Source of the DNA: Agreia pratensis
GTDB lineage: Bacteria > Actinomycetota > Actinomycetes > Actinomycetales > Microbacteriaceae
Direction: 5' to 3'
Assembly (NCBI RefSeq): GCF_900177685.1
Contig: NZ_FXAY01000006.1
Span: 62,001 to 126,000, forward strand
DNA: 64,000 nt
Part shown: positions 8,989 through 18,819 of the stretch, one piece after another
How positions within the stretch are numbered: position 1 is the first letter of the stretch
Layout: the number at the start of each line of letters is the position of its first letter
Program-made: the position numbers and the translations under genes
The notes under the pieces: generated by a model
Databases searched by the model: none
Told to the model about the DNA's origin: nothing
The model's input: only the letters and a program-made list of their open reading frames with translations

Positions 8989-11577
8989 CTACGCCCCCGG
9001 CTTCGTTGCAATGCTCACGACGCGGGGCTCGCGCACGACCACGTTGACGATCTCGCGATCGCCGATCGCTCGCTGCACGGCGGCGGATGCTCGGGCCAGC
9101 GCCTCGAGGTCGCTGCCGGCGATCGTCGGCGGCACCTCGAGCCGGTCGCGCACCTTGCCGTCGACCTGCACGACAGCGGTCACCGACTCCTCGGTGAGCA
9201 GTGCCGGATCGGCTCCACGCCATCCGTAGCTGGAGATCGTTGCCGGATAGCCCAGTCGCTCCCACATGTCTTCCGCCGTGTAGGGAGCGAAGAGGCTGAG
9301 GCCGAGCGCGATGGTCTCGACGGCCTCGCGCACCGCCGGATCGGCGCCGCCGGGGCCCTTGTCGACGGCCTTGCGTGTCACGTTGACGAGCTCCATGATG
9401 CGGGCGACGACGACATTGAACTTGAATGCCTCGATGAGTCCGGGCGCCTCGGCCAGGAACCGGTGGGTGACCCGGCGCAGGGCGATATCGCCCTCACGCC
9501 AGTTGACCTCGGGCTTGCTCGTGACGTCTCCCGCCAGTCTCCACGCTCGGGCGAGGAACTTGGAGGATCCGGCCGGCGACACGTCTGCCCAGTCGATGTC
9601 GTCTTCGGGCGGGCCCGCGAAGGCCATTGTGAGCCGCACAGCGTCGACGCCGTGCTCGTCGAGCTGATCGCTCAGCTGCACGATGTTGCCCTTCGACTTC
9701 GACATCGCCGAGCCGTCCATCAGCACCATGCCCTGGTTCAGCAGCGCGCTGAACGGCTCGGTGAACGAGACGAGTCCCAGGTCGAACAGCACCTTGGTGA
9801 TGAAGCGCGCATAGAGCAGGTGCAGGATCGCGTGCGTGACGCCGCCGACGTACTGGTCGACGGGCGCCCACTTGTCGACGTCTTTCGGGTCGAAGGCCTT
9901 CTCGCTGTCGTGCGGGTTGAGGAAGCGCAGGAAGTACCAGGAGCTGTCGACGAAGGTGTCCATCGTGTCGGCATCGCGCAGCGCCGGCGTTCCGTCGAGA
10001 GGGTTGGTCACGTTGACCCAGTCCTCGGCAGCACCCAGCGGCGAGCTTCCGCGCGGCTTCAGGTCGAGACCGTCGCTCGGCGGCAGCAGCACGGGCAGCT
10101 GGTCTTCGGGAACGGGAATCTCCTCACCGTTCTCGCCGTGGATGATGGGAATCGGGGTACCCCAGTAGCGCTGGCGCGAGATCAGCCAGTCGCGCAGCCG
10201 GTAGTTCTTGGCGGGACGACCGGCACCCTGCTGCTGCAGGATCTCGATGGCCTTCTTGATGGCGTTGACCTTCGAGAGCCCGTTCAGCGGGCCGGAGTTC
10301 ATGAGACGCCCGTCGCCCGCGAGGGCCTCGCCCGTGACGGCGGGGTCGTAGCTGCCGAAGTTCGGGTCATCCAACATCTCGTCGGTGATGATCGGGATGG
10401 CGCCGGTCGCCGGAGCGGTGACGTCGACGACCATGCGGATCGGCAGGTCGAAGGCGCGAGCGAAGTCGAGGTCGCGCTGGTCGTGGGCGGGAACGGCCAT
10501 GACCGCACCGGTGCCGTAGTCGGCGAGCACGTAATCGGCTGCCCAGATGGGCATGCGCTCACCGTTGACGGGGTTGATCGCGTAGCGCTCGAGGAACACG
10601 CCCGTCTTGGGGCGGTCGGTGGACTGGCGCTCGGTCTCGGTGCTCTTCTGCACGGCGGTCAGATAGGTCTTGAACGCCTCCTGCACCTCGGGCGTGGACT
10701 CTGCTGCCAGTTCGATCGCGAGATCGGAGTCGGGAGCGACGACCATGAAGGTGGCACCGAAGAGCGTGTCGGGGCGGGTGGTGAACACGGTGACAGGCTT
10801 GTCGCGACCCTCGACGACGAAGTCGACGTCTGCGCCGATCGAGCGCCCGATCCAGTTGCGCTGCATACTCAGCACCTTCGAAGGCCAGCTGCCTTCGAGC
10901 TGGTTCAGGTCGTCGAGCAGGCGGTCGGCGTAGTCGGTGATCTTGAAGTACCACTGCGTGAGCTTCTTCTTCACGACCACGGCGCCGCTGCGCTCAGAGG
11001 TGCCGTCGGGCAGGACCTGCTCGTTGGCGAGAACCGTCTGGTCTACCGGATCCCAGTTGACCCAGCTGGCCTTGCGGTAGGCGAGACCCTTCTTGTACAT
11101 CTGCAGGAACAGCCACTGGTTCCATTTGTAGTACTCGGGGTCGGAGGTGTGCAGCACGCGGTCCCAGTCGAACGACGCTGCATAGCGGCGCATGCTGCGC
11201 TTCTGCTGCTCGATGTTGTCGTAGGTCCACTGGCGCGGATCGAGGCCGCGCTTGATGGCGGCGTTCTCGGCCGGCAGCCCGAAGGAGTCCCAGCCGATGG
11301 GATGCAGAACGTTGAAGCCCTGCTGACGCCAGTAGCGCGCGATCACATCTCCGAGCGCGTAGGCCTCGGCGTGACCCATGTGCAGGTCGCCCGACGGGTA
11401 GGGGAACATGTCGAGGACGTACTTGCGCGGACGCTTGTCGCCCTCGAGGTCGGTCTTGAAAGGCTGCATCTCGTCCCAGCGTGGCAACCACTTGTTCTGG
11501 ATGGCGGCGAAGTCGTAGTGGAGGGCCGGGTCGTTGCGGGGGTCGTACTGCTCGGCGCTCGTCGTTTCGATGGTCAC
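8989..11577 (-). CDS. leuS: Leucine--tRNA ligase
   Basis: An 862-residue class I synthetase that charges tRNA-Leu. The HIGH-type motif is HMGH at 66-69 in [17 protein letters not shown]. The KMSKS motif is AMSKSKGN near residue 620. A CP1 editing domain lies between (about 225-430), including [19 protein letters not shown]. The GTG start before [16 protein letters not shown] was chosen because it begins the family N terminus; the longer frame adds 36 residues without similarity. No T-box or attenuator is visible in the 143 bp upstream. It is divergent from tag. Confidence 0.96.
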   Translation of the reverse strand: MTIETTSAEQYDPRNDPALHYDFAAIQNKWLPRWDEMQPFKTDLEGDKRPRKYVLDMFPYPSGDLHMGHAEAYALGDVIARYWRQQGFNVLHPIGWDSFGLPAENAAIKRGLDPRQWTYDNIEQQKRSMRRYAASFDWDRVLHTSDPEYYKWNQWLFLQMYKKGLAYRKASWVNWDPVDQTVLANEQVLPDGTSERSGAVVVKKKLTQWYFKITDYADRLLDDLNQLEGSWPSKVLSMQRNWIGRSIGADVDFVVEGRDKPVTVFTTRPDTLFGATFMVVAPDSDLAIELAAESTPEVQEAFKTYLTAVQKSTETERQSTDRPKTGVFLERYAINPVNGERMPIWAADYVLADYGTGAVMAVPAHDQRDLDFARAFDLPIRMVVDVTAPATGAIPIITDEMLDDPNFGSYDPAVTGEALAGDGRLMNSGPLNGLSKVNAIKKAIEILQQQGAGRPAKNYRLRDWLISRQRYWGTPIPIIHGENGEEIPVPEDQLPVLLPPSDGLDLKPRGSSPLGAAEDWVNVTNPLDGTPALRDADTMDTFVDSSWYFLRFLNPHDSEKAFDPKDVDKWAPVDQYVGGVTHAILHLLYARFITKVLFDLGLVSFTEPFSALLNQGMVLMDGSAMSKSKGNIVQLSDQLDEHGVDAVRLTMAFAGPPEDDIDWADVSPAGSSKFLARAWRLAGDVTSKPEVNWREGDIALRRVTHRFLAEAPGLIEAFKFNVVVARIMELVNVTRKAVDKGPGGADPAVREAVETIALGLSLFAPYTAEDMWERLGYPATISSYGWRGADPALLTEESVTAVVQVDGKVRDRLEVPPTIAGSDLEALARASAAVQRAIGDREIVNVVVREPRVVSIATKPGA

Positions 11578-11707
11578 GCGACTCTCAATTCCTGCTTGGG
11601 TTCGGCTGCTGGGGCCAAGATCGCCGCGATACACACTGGGGATGCACGACACGAAGCGTGGCATGGGGGCGCGGCAGCAATCCATCGTACTAAACCTGCC
11701 CGGACCG

Positions 11708-11713
11708 TATCGT
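11708..11713 (+). promoter_or_regulatory. -10 element for a leaderless tag mRNA
   Basis: TATCGT lies 7 nt before the GTG of tag. At this distance the transcription start falls on the start codon. Confidence 0.5.
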
Positions 11714-11720
11714 TGAAGGC

Positions 11721-12320
11721 GTGGATGCGATCATCACCGGTGTAGACGGCGTCACCCGTTGCGGGTGGGCCCACTCGGCGCCGGAGATGCTGCCGTATCA
11801 CGACGACGAGTGGGGCAGGCAGTTGCACGGCGACCGAGCCCTGTTCGAGAAGCTCTGCCTCGAGACCTTCCAATCAGGGCTCTCGTGGATCACGATTCTG
11901 CGCAAACGCGAGGCCTTCCGCGCCGCCTTCGCCTCGTTCGACATCGACCGTGTCGCCGCATTCGACGATGGCGACGTCGAGCGACTCCTGACAGACGCCC
12001 GCATCGTGCGCAACCGCGCCAAGATCACCGCCTCCATCGCGAACGCCCGAGCGACGAAGTTCCTCGTCGACGCACAGCCAGGCGCTCTCGACGCTCTTCT
12101 CTGGGGCTTCGCTCCCCCTCGTCGCACGGTCGCGCCCGAGTCGTACGCCCAGGTTCCCTCGTCGACCCCGTTCTCGGCGGCCGCGAGCGCAGCCCTCAAG
12201 AAGCTCGGCTACCGCTTCGTCGGGCCGACGACCATGTATGCGCTCATGCAATACGCGGGTCTCGTGAACGATCACGCCGCCGGATGCCATCTGGCCGTGG
12301 GAGAACCCGGGGCGCTCTAG
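11721..12320 (+). CDS. tag: DNA-3-methyladenine glycosylase I
   Basis: A 199-residue protein that removes 3-methyladenine from alkylated DNA. The family zinc ligands are recognisable: Cys in RCGWA near residue 14, His in PYHDDEWG, and His and Cys in VNDHAAGCH at the end. The HhH-type core includes [18 protein letters not shown] with the catalytic Glu of the preceding FEKLCLETF. The length is normal. It starts at GTG and appears leaderless. Confidence 0.95.
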   Translation: MDAIITGVDGVTRCGWAHSAPEMLPYHDDEWGRQLHGDRALFEKLCLETFQSGLSWITILRKREAFRAAFASFDIDRVAAFDDGDVERLLTDARIVRNRAKITASIANARATKFLVDAQPGALDALLWGFAPPRRTVAPESYAQVPSSTPFSAAASAALKKLGYRFVGPTTMYALMQYAGLVNDHAAGCHLAVGEPGAL

Positions 12321-12332
12321 CCCGGCCCGGCG

Positions 12333-13691
12333 CTACAGACCGAGCGCATCCAGCAGCGGCCTGGCCTTGATGCGCGTCTCTTCGACCTCGTCTTCGGCGA
12401 TCGACAGGGCCGTGATGCCCCCGCCTGTGCCGATGGATGCCCCGCGCGGCGTGAGCACGACGCTGCGGATGACCATGGCCAGGTCGAGCGCCCCGTCGAG
12501 GCTCAGATAGCCGAAGACGCCGGCGTAGATGCCGCGCGCCCCGCCCTCCAGCCCGTTCAGGATGCGCATGGCACTGATCTTGGGAGCCCCCGTCATCGAC
12601 CCGGCGGGAAAGAGGGCGGCGACTGCGTCGAGCGAGTCGGCGTCAGGCGCGAGCCGGGCCGTGACCGTGCTGACGAGCTGATGCACGGAGCTGTAGCTCT
12701 CGATCGCCAGGAGGCTCGTCACCTCGACAGAGCCGAGCTGCGCCACCCGGGAGAGATCGTTGCGCATCAGATCGACGATCATGAGGTTCTCGGCCCGCTC
12801 CTTGTCGCTCGCGAGAAGCTCCTCCTTCAGCCGCTCGTCATCGACCGCGGTGAGACCACGCGGCCGCGTTCCCTTGATCGGCTTGGTCTCGACGGCTCCC
12901 GCAGCGTCGACGCGCAAGAAGCGCTCGGGGCTGGCGCTGACGAGGGCGACGCCGCCGATGCGCAGATACCCGCCATGGTGGCTCGCGTTCGAGCCGCGCA
13001 CCGCGAGGTACAGCCCCAGAGGGTCGGGGTGCACCTCGGCGGTGATCTCGTTCGTGAGACAGAGCTGGTAGGCGTCTCCCCGCCTGATCGACTCCTGGCA
13101 CTCGCGTACGAGCCGCGCATAGTCGGCGGGGTCGTGCCGCCATCGGGCGCTCGGTGCCGCAGGCGACTGCCGGATGCGGGCGGCTCGTGCAAGGGGAAAC
13201 GGCTCGAGAACCGATGGGCGCTCGAGACGAAGGGCCTCGAGACGGCGCCCCGTGCGCTCGAGCCAGCCCTCGGCATCCGGTTCGCCCTCGAGCGCGAGGA
13301 GCGTGACCACGCCCGCCCGATGATCGAACGCGATGGCCCGGGTCACCCACAGCAGAGCGGCGCCGGGCAGGGGTGTCGGCGCCGTGTCGACTCCGTGCTC
13401 GGCAGCGCCGAACTCGTACGACAACCAGCCCACCCATCCGAGAGCGAACCCCTCGGAATCGGCCCCGACCACGCCGGCCGCTCGGCGGCGCTCGCGAAGA
13501 TCGTCGATCAGGGACGGCAGATCGACCGGTGCATCGACAGGCTCGCCGGCACCGAGATAGCTCGTTCCCAAGGCGGCGCCTCGACCGGAGTCGAGCCAGA
13601 ACGCGTTCGTCGCCCGACCGTAGACCTCGATGAACACCCGCTCGGGATCGACCCAGTGATCGAGTGCTCTGGTGACGACGCGGCGGGACAC
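12333..13691 (-). CDS. pabB: Aminodeoxychorismate synthase component I (chorismate-binding)
   Basis: A 452-residue member of the anthranilate/para-aminobenzoate synthase component I family. It shows ETKPIKGTRPRG, DLMRNDLSRVAQ, FPAGSMTGAPKISAM and the C-terminal GGGITALSIAEDEVEETRIKARPLL. It converts chorismate with ammonia to 4-amino-4-deoxychorismate. PabB rather than TrpE is favoured because the divergent neighbour encodes the lyase that completes 4-aminobenzoate synthesis. The GTG start at VSRRVVTRALDHWVDPERVF is 18 bp from the pabC start. No glutaminase (PabA) gene is in the window. Confidence 0.87.
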   Translation of the reverse strand: MSRRVVTRALDHWVDPERVFIEVYGRATNAFWLDSGRGAALGTSYLGAGEPVDAPVDLPSLIDDLRERRRAAGVVGADSEGFALGWVGWLSYEFGAAEHGVDTAPTPLPGAALLWVTRAIAFDHRAGVVTLLALEGEPDAEGWLERTGRRLEALRLERPSVLEPFPLARAARIRQSPAAPSARWRHDPADYARLVRECQESIRRGDAYQLCLTNEITAEVHPDPLGLYLAVRGSNASHHGGYLRIGGVALVSASPERFLRVDAAGAVETKPIKGTRPRGLTAVDDERLKEELLASDKERAENLMIVDLMRNDLSRVAQLGSVEVTSLLAIESYSSVHQLVSTVTARLAPDADSLDAVAALFPAGSMTGAPKISAMRILNGLEGGARGIYAGVFGYLSLDGALDLAMVIRSVVLTPRGASIGTGGGITALSIAEDEVEETRIKARPLLDALGL

Positions 13692-13709
13692 TGTAATAGC
13701 GTAGGCCGT
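13692..13709. promoter_or_regulatory. 18-bp shared bidirectional promoter of pabB and pabC
   Basis: The whole space between the two GTG start codons is 18 bp. On the plus strand TAGCGT (13697-13702) is 7 nt from the pabC GTG. On the minus strand TACGCT (13703-13698) is 6 nt from the pabB GTG. The two hexamers overlap by 5 bp, so one element can act as -10 in both directions and both mRNAs would be leaderless. Confidence 0.55.
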
Positions 13710-14495
13710 GTGATCGCGCCCCGCTTCTTCGTCTGGACAGGGCGAGAACTGGCAGAGACTCCGGATGTCCCGGCGCACGACGGCGTGCTCGTGGCCGACA
13801 GCTGGCTGGTCGCCGACGGGGGCGTACGGGCCCTGCAGCTGCATCGCGACAGATTCCTTCGCGGCGTCGCATCGCAGACGAGCATCGACTCGCCCGCGAC
13901 GGAGAGCTTCTGGCAGGCGGCGGTCGATGCACTCCCCCGCACGGGCGAGTGGTTTCCCCGCGTCGAGGCGCTGCTGATCGGCGGCGAGCCGACCCTCGCC
14001 CTCCGCCTGCGGCCCGCACCCCCTCTCGGCGCCTCCGTGCGCGTGGCCTCGCTCGACGAGGGCGATCCGAGGACGGTCTCCACGGTGAAAGGCCCCGATA
14101 TCGAGCGGCTCGGCGCGCTGAAGAGCGAAGCTGCGCAGAACGATGTCGACGAGCCGATCATCGTCTCGGCCGCGGGGCACATCATCGACGGAGCCACGAG
14201 CGCCGTGCTGTGGTGGCGCGGCGACCGCCTGTTCGCTCCGTCGGCGTCGCTCGGCCGGGTCGACAGCGTCACGGCGAAGTCGATCCGGCTTCTGGCCACG
14301 GCAACAGGAACGGACACCGGCGAGGAGTTCGCGACCCCGGCCGACCTCGCGGGCTGCGAGGTGTGGGTCGTGAACGCGCTGCACGGCATCCGCGTCGTGA
14401 CGTCATGGAGAAACGGACCGGCACTCGCGCGCACCCATGGCCGAGCGACCGCGTGGCAGCGCCGCCTCGACGCGCTCGTGCGGCCGATCTCCTGA
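13710..14495 (+). CDS. pabC: Aminotransferase class IV, probable aminodeoxychorismate lyase
   Basis: A 261-residue PLP protein of the class IV (branched-chain/D-amino acid transaminase and ADC lyase) fold. Family features are the HDGVLVADSWLVADGGVRALQLHRDRFL start, the lysine in STVKGPDIERLG as the likely PLP lysine, and DEPIIVSAAGHIIDGATSAVLWW. ADC lyase releases pyruvate from aminodeoxychorismate to give 4-aminobenzoate for folate. The position beside pabB supports this over transaminase function. It ends 5 bp from the cydC stop with no terminator between. Confidence 0.82.
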   Translation: MIAPRFFVWTGRELAETPDVPAHDGVLVADSWLVADGGVRALQLHRDRFLRGVASQTSIDSPATESFWQAAVDALPRTGEWFPRVEALLIGGEPTLALRLRPAPPLGASVRVASLDEGDPRTVSTVKGPDIERLGALKSEAAQNDVDEPIIVSAAGHIIDGATSAVLWWRGDRLFAPSASLGRVDSVTAKSIRLLATATGTDTGEEFATPADLAGCEVWVVNALHGIRVVTSWRNGPALARTHGRATAWQRRLDALVRPIS

Positions 14496-14500
14496 CCCGC

Positions 14501-16156
14501 TCAGCCGAGATGCAGGCGGCCCGTGATCAGCTCGGCGGGCACGGGCAGATGGCTGATGATCACCACTGCGCGTCGCCCATCGGGGTCGGCGGATGCGGAC
14601 AGCAGGTCGCGCAGCAGCGCATCGGCCCGCCCCGGGTCGACGTTGGCCGTGGGTTCGTCGAGTACGAGTACTGGGAAGTCGGCGAGCAGCGCTCGGGCGA
14701 GCGCGATCCGCTGACTCTGACCTCCCGAGACGAGCACGCCGCGCTCGCCGACCCGGGCGTCCAGACCGCCGCGCTGCTCGACCCACTCCGTGAGGCCCAC
14801 GCGCTCGAGAACCGCGATCAGATCGTCATCTGAGGCGTCGTCTCGAGCGAAGAGCAGGTTCTGCCGAATCGACTCGTCGAACAGGTAGGGAATCTGCTCG
14901 CTGAGGCCGATCGTGCGCCTGACCTCGGCCAGAGGAAGGCTGCGCACATCGACGCCGCCGAGACGGTACGACCCCTCGAACTCGAGGAACCTCACGAGGA
15001 CGTGCGCGAGCGTGGTCTTTCCCGATCCGCTCGAGCCGGTCACCAGGATGCGATCTCCCGGCGACACGGTGAGGTCTATTCCCCGAATGGCCGGCGATGA
15101 TTCCTGTGGCCACGACGCCGACACGTCGCGAAGCTCGATCACCGCGTTCGATGCGTCGACGGTGTTGCTCCCGGCTCCCGGCCTGTCGAGAGGAATCTCC
15201 GGGGGAACGATCTCGGGCACAGCGGAGCCTATGCGCTCGGCGCTGGAGCGGACCTGACGGAGGGCCGACAGCGCGAGCGGCACGCTCGACATCACCTCGA
15301 AGACGGCGATCGGCACCAGCGCGATGATCGCCAGCACTGGCCCGTCCAGGCCGGAGGATCCGAGAGCCGGGATGCCGACGAGCAGCCCGGCGACGCTCGC
15401 CGCGCCCGCGAGCAACGACAGGATGCCGGTTGCGACTCCGGTGCCCGCCGCACTCGAGAGCACGGCGCGGGTCAGGCGCGCGTCGGCCCGTTCGACAGCA
15501 GCCAAGCGCTCAGCGGTCGCATCGAACGCGGTCAGGACATCGAGATTCACCACCGTGTCGAGGACCTCGTCGGCGAAGGCGCCGCGCAGCGGAGCGATCG
15601 ACCGCTCGGAGCGCGCGGCGATGAGGCTGTTGGCGGCGGTTCCCACTAGTGCGGCGAGCACCAGAGCCACCAGAAGGGCGATCCCCGCCGACGGAAGAAG
15701 GATCCAGACCGTGGCCACACTCGTGGCGGCTACGGCGCCCGAGATCAGCAAAGGCTGAACAACCCGCAGGGGAAGGTTCTGCAACTCGTCGACGTCGGCG
15801 GTCAGCCGGGTGAGTAGATCTCCGCGCCGCGTGCCGGCAAGGCCGTCGGGAGCGATGGGCACGAGGCGCTCGTAGATGCCGACGCGCAGCGTGGCCAATG
15901 TTCGGAACGCGGCATCGTGGCTGGCGAGACGGTCGGCGTAGCGGAAGCCGGCGCGGCCGAGGGCGAAGGCACGAACGCCGACGATAGCCATGTTCAGGTA
16001 GAGAATGGGCGGCATCTCGGCGGCACGGGTGATCAGGTACGCCGAGGTCGCGAGCAGACCGACCGCGCACAGGGCGCTCAACAGTCCGAGCAGGGCTCCG
16101 GGAGCGAACCTCCTGGCGCTCGGCTGCGCGAGACGCAGGATCTCGGTCGTGCGCAT
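14501..16156 (-). CDS. cydC: Heterodimeric thiol exporter CydDC, CydC subunit
   Basis: A 551-residue ABC half-transporter. The N-terminal membrane domain has six helices (GALLGLLSALCAVGLLATSAYLITRAAEMPPILYLNMAIVGVRAFALGRAGFRYADRL is typical of CydC). The ATPase has Walker A GSSGSGKTT, signature LVSGGQSQRIALARALL and Walker B LVLDEPTANVD. With CydD it exports glutathione/cysteine in E. coli and is needed to assemble cytochrome bd. The start ATG overlaps the cydD stop (TGATG). It is the last gene of the cydABDC operon. Confidence 0.93.
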   Translation of the reverse strand: MRTTEILRLAQPSARRFAPGALLGLLSALCAVGLLATSAYLITRAAEMPPILYLNMAIVGVRAFALGRAGFRYADRLASHDAAFRTLATLRVGIYERLVPIAPDGLAGTRRGDLLTRLTADVDELQNLPLRVVQPLLISGAVAATSVATVWILLPSAGIALLVALVLAALVGTAANSLIAARSERSIAPLRGAFADEVLDTVVNLDVLTAFDATAERLAAVERADARLTRAVLSSAAGTGVATGILSLLAGAASVAGLLVGIPALGSSGLDGPVLAIIALVPIAVFEVMSSVPLALSALRQVRSSAERIGSAVPEIVPPEIPLDRPGAGSNTVDASNAVIELRDVSASWPQESSPAIRGIDLTVSPGDRILVTGSSGSGKTTLAHVLVRFLEFEGSYRLGGVDVRSLPLAEVRRTIGLSEQIPYLFDESIRQNLLFARDDASDDDLIAVLERVGLTEWVEQRGGLDARVGERGVLVSGGQSQRIALARALLADFPVLVLDEPTANVDPGRADALLRDLLSASADPDGRRAVVIISHLPVPAELITGRLHLG

Positions 16157-17802
16157 CAGGCAGCCATCGCAGCCGGCTCGAGCGAGAGGATGCTGTCGGC
16201 GGCTCGCGCGACCGCCTCGCGGTGCGTCACCACGATGAGAGTGAGCGTTCTGGACTCGCTGAGGCGGCGGAGGCCGTCGATGAGCCTCGACTCCGACAGC
16301 TCGTCGAGTGCCGAACTCGGCTCGTCGAGCACCAGTACGGCCGAGTGCCGCTCGAGCGCGCGGTAGACCGCGCGAGCAATCGAGACCCGCTGCGCCTGCC
16401 CGCCCGACAGGCCCGCTCCGGCGACCCCGAGCATCCGGTCGAGCTCTATCTCGTCGGCCGCGGCGACGCCGAGGGCTCGCGCGGCCAGCGCGCGATCGGG
16501 TGCGCGACTTCCGAGAGCCACGTTCTCGAAGACCGAGCCGGCAAGCAATCCTGGGCGCTGGCCGCACCACGAGATCCAGTCGCGACCCGTTACACCGGCC
16601 TCGATCGTGCGGCCGCCGAGTGTGACGACGCCCGTGTGACCGACGAAGCCGAGCAGGGCGGCCACCAGCGTCGACTTGCCGACGCCAGACGGACCTGTAA
16701 TGGCGGTGAAGCTGCCCGTCGAGAACTCCGCATCGATCGGCCCGATCACCGGCCGCTCACCGTACGCCGCGCCGAAACCTGTCAAGACGAGGGTGCCCGC
16801 CGACGGCCGATCGGGCGCGCTCTCGACCATCGTCTCCGCCTGCTCTGCCGACGCCGCGTCGAGAATCTCGAAGACGTCGTCGGCGGCGGCTACGCCGTCT
16901 GCCGCGGCGTGGAATTGAGTGCCCACCTGTCGCAACGGAAGGAAGGCTTCCGGCGCGAGCAGCAGCACGAACAGGCCGACCGACAGGCCCAACGACCCGT
17001 CGATCAACCGAAGGCCAACAGAGACGGCGACCACGGCGACCGCGAGGCTCGAGACGAGTTCGAGCACGAAGCCGCTGAGGAACGATACCCGCAGCACCTT
17101 CATGGTCTGCACCCGGTACTGCTCGGTGACACTGCGGATGCGCTCGGCTTGCCGTGCGGCGCGTCCGAACAGCGTCAGCGTCGCGAGACCCCCGACGACG
17201 TCGAGGAAGCTCGTTGAGAGGGTGTTGAGCAATCGCCACTGCTTCTTCTGAACGGTCTGTGTCGCCCAACCGATGAGGATCATGAAGACGGGGATGATCG
17301 GCAGCGTCAGCACCACGCCCAGGGCGCTCGGCCAGTCCTCGAGAAAGATCACGAGAACGACGATTGGCGTGGCGATGGCGGTGAGGATCAGCTGAGGAAG
17401 ATAGCGGGAGAAGTATGTGTCGAGCGCGTCGAGGCCGGGGCCTGTGACGGTGGCCACCGAGGTCGCGTTGCGCTCGGCCATCCATCCTGGGCCCAGCTGC
17501 GTGATGGCGGCGAGGACGCGCGAGCGCAGCTGACTCTTGACCCGGGCTGCTCCCCGCGTGCTCGTCACCTCTGCGATCCACAGAAGTGCGGCGCGTGCCA
17601 CCACGACGCCCGCGAGCGCGGCGATCATCGGCATCAGCTCGGAGAGACTCTGCCCGTCGATCGCCCGCACGATCACCTGGCTGAGAAACCAGGCGAACAA
17701 GACGATGCAGGCGGTCTGCGCCAGCCCGATCAGTGCACCGGCCATCAGAAACGCCCGGGCTGCCCGGGCGTAGCCGAGCAGCCGAGGATCGAGAGGTTTC
17801 AC
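16156..17802 (-). CDS. cydD: Heterodimeric thiol exporter CydDC, CydD subunit
   Basis: A 548-residue ABC half-transporter paired with CydC. The membrane domain covers residues 1-310. The ATPase has Walker A GPSGVGKST, signature LSGGQAQRVSIARAVY and Walker B LVLDEPSSALDE. The start is placed at the GTG of VKPLDPRLLGYARAAR, 4 nt after the cydB stop, which matches the usual KPLDPRLL beginning. Another GTG 39 nt upstream, inside cydB, is the alternative. Confidence 0.92.
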   Translation of the reverse strand: MKPLDPRLLGYARAARAFLMAGALIGLAQTACIVLFAWFLSQVIVRAIDGQSLSELMPMIAALAGVVVARAALLWIAEVTSTRGAARVKSQLRSRVLAAITQLGPGWMAERNATSVATVTGPGLDALDTYFSRYLPQLILTAIATPIVVLVIFLEDWPSALGVVLTLPIIPVFMILIGWATQTVQKKQWRLLNTLSTSFLDVVGGLATLTLFGRAARQAERIRSVTEQYRVQTMKVLRVSFLSGFVLELVSSLAVAVVAVSVGLRLIDGSLGLSVGLFVLLLAPEAFLPLRQVGTQFHAAADGVAAADDVFEILDAASAEQAETMVESAPDRPSAGTLVLTGFGAAYGERPVIGPIDAEFSTGSFTAITGPSGVGKSTLVAALLGFVGHTGVVTLGGRTIEAGVTGRDWISWCGQRPGLLAGSVFENVALGSRAPDRALAARALGVAAADEIELDRMLGVAGAGLSGGQAQRVSIARAVYRALERHSAVLVLDEPSSALDELSESRLIDGLRRLSESRTLTLIVVTHREAVARAADSILSLEPAAMAA

Positions 17803-17806
17803 TCGT

Positions 17807-18817
17807 CTAGTGTGCCGCCTGTGCACCCTCGATGTGCGCACGGGTGACTCTCTTACGGAACACCCAGTACGTCCAGCCCTGGTAGGCGAGGATCAGCGGG
17901 AGCGAGATGAGAGCCACCCAGGTCATGACCTGGAGCGTATATGCCGACGACGACGCGTTCACGATCGTGAGACTGTTGGCCGGGTTGTTCGAGGCGGGCA
18001 TCACATCGGGGAACAGCGACAGGAACAGGCTGAGCACAGCGAACGCGACAGTCGCCGCCATGGCGCCGAACGCCCACCCCTCGCGGCCACGGGCGTTCGC
18101 GAGCACTGCGGCGATCAGCGTGACCGCTGCGACCGCAGACAGCACGGCCGACCAGAAGCTGCCGTACGCCAGCGTCGTCCAGAGCAAGAAGGCTGCGGCG
18201 ACGACGATGGTGAGGATTCCCGAGCGGGTCGCCAGCCGACGTGCCCGCTGCTGCAGTTCCCCGTCGGTCTTCAGTGAGATGAACAGGGTGCCGTGGGTGA
18301 AGAAGAGCAGCAGTGTGGTGACCCCAGCGAGAAGGGCATAGGGGTTCAGCAGGTCGAAGAACGAGCCGGTGTAGTTGAAGCCCTCATCGAGCGGAACACC
18401 TCGAACGATGTTGCCGAATGCGACGCCCCACAGCAGGGCAGGAACAGCCGAGCCGATCACGATCATCGCGTCGAATCGACGCTTCCACGCGGCCTCGGGC
18501 CGTTGGTGCCGGTACTCGAACGAGACTCCTCTCAGAATGAGCGACAGCAGAATCAGAAGCAGCGCCAGGTAGAACCCGGAGAACAGGGTCGCGTACCACT
18601 CGGGGAACGCGGCGAACAGCGAGGCACCGGCGACGATCAGCCAGGTCTCGTTGAGATCCCAGATCGGGCCGATGGTGTTGATGATGACGCGGCGGTCGGT
18701 GTCGTCTTTTCCGAGGAACGGAAGAGACATGCCGACACCGAAGTCGAACCCGTCGAGCACGAAGTAGCCGATGAAGAGGAACGTGATGATTCCGAACCAG
18801 ACAATGGTGAGGTCCAT
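17807..18817 (-). CDS. cydB: Cytochrome bd ubiquinol/menaquinol oxidase subunit II
   Basis: A 336-residue membrane protein with eight to nine helices. MDLTIVWFGIITFLFIGYFVLDGFDFGVGM is the conserved CydB N terminus, and GPIWDLNETWLIVAGASLFAAFPEWYATLFSGFYL is the next signature. It forms the bd oxidase with CydA, a high-affinity oxygen reductase of the cytoplasmic membrane. The ATG lies 2 nt after the cydA stop. Confidence 0.96.
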   Translation of the reverse strand: MDLTIVWFGIITFLFIGYFVLDGFDFGVGMSLPFLGKDDTDRRVIINTIGPIWDLNETWLIVAGASLFAAFPEWYATLFSGFYLALLLILLSLILRGVSFEYRHQRPEAAWKRRFDAMIVIGSAVPALLWGVAFGNIVRGVPLDEGFNYTGSFFDLLNPYALLAGVTTLLLFFTHGTLFISLKTDGELQQRARRLATRSGILTIVVAAAFLLWTTLAYGSFWSAVLSAVAAVTLIAAVLANARGREGWAFGAMAATVAFAVLSLFLSLFPDVMPASNNPANSLTIVNASSSAYTLQVMTWVALISLPLILAYQGWTYWVFRKRVTRAHIEGAQAAH

Positions 18818-18819
18818 GA

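Noticed and set aside
11578-11720. A T-box for leuS
   Set aside because: No T-box core or specifier stem can be found in the 143-bp upstream region.
8605-11745. A very long open frame antisense to leuS
   Set aside because: High-GC codon bias leaves the opposite strand open; the translation has no family motif and leuS is certain.
12333-14384. pabB extended to 683 codons through the pabC region
   Set aside because: The extra N-terminal sequence is antisense to pabC and has no similarity; the GTG at 13691 gives the normal protein.
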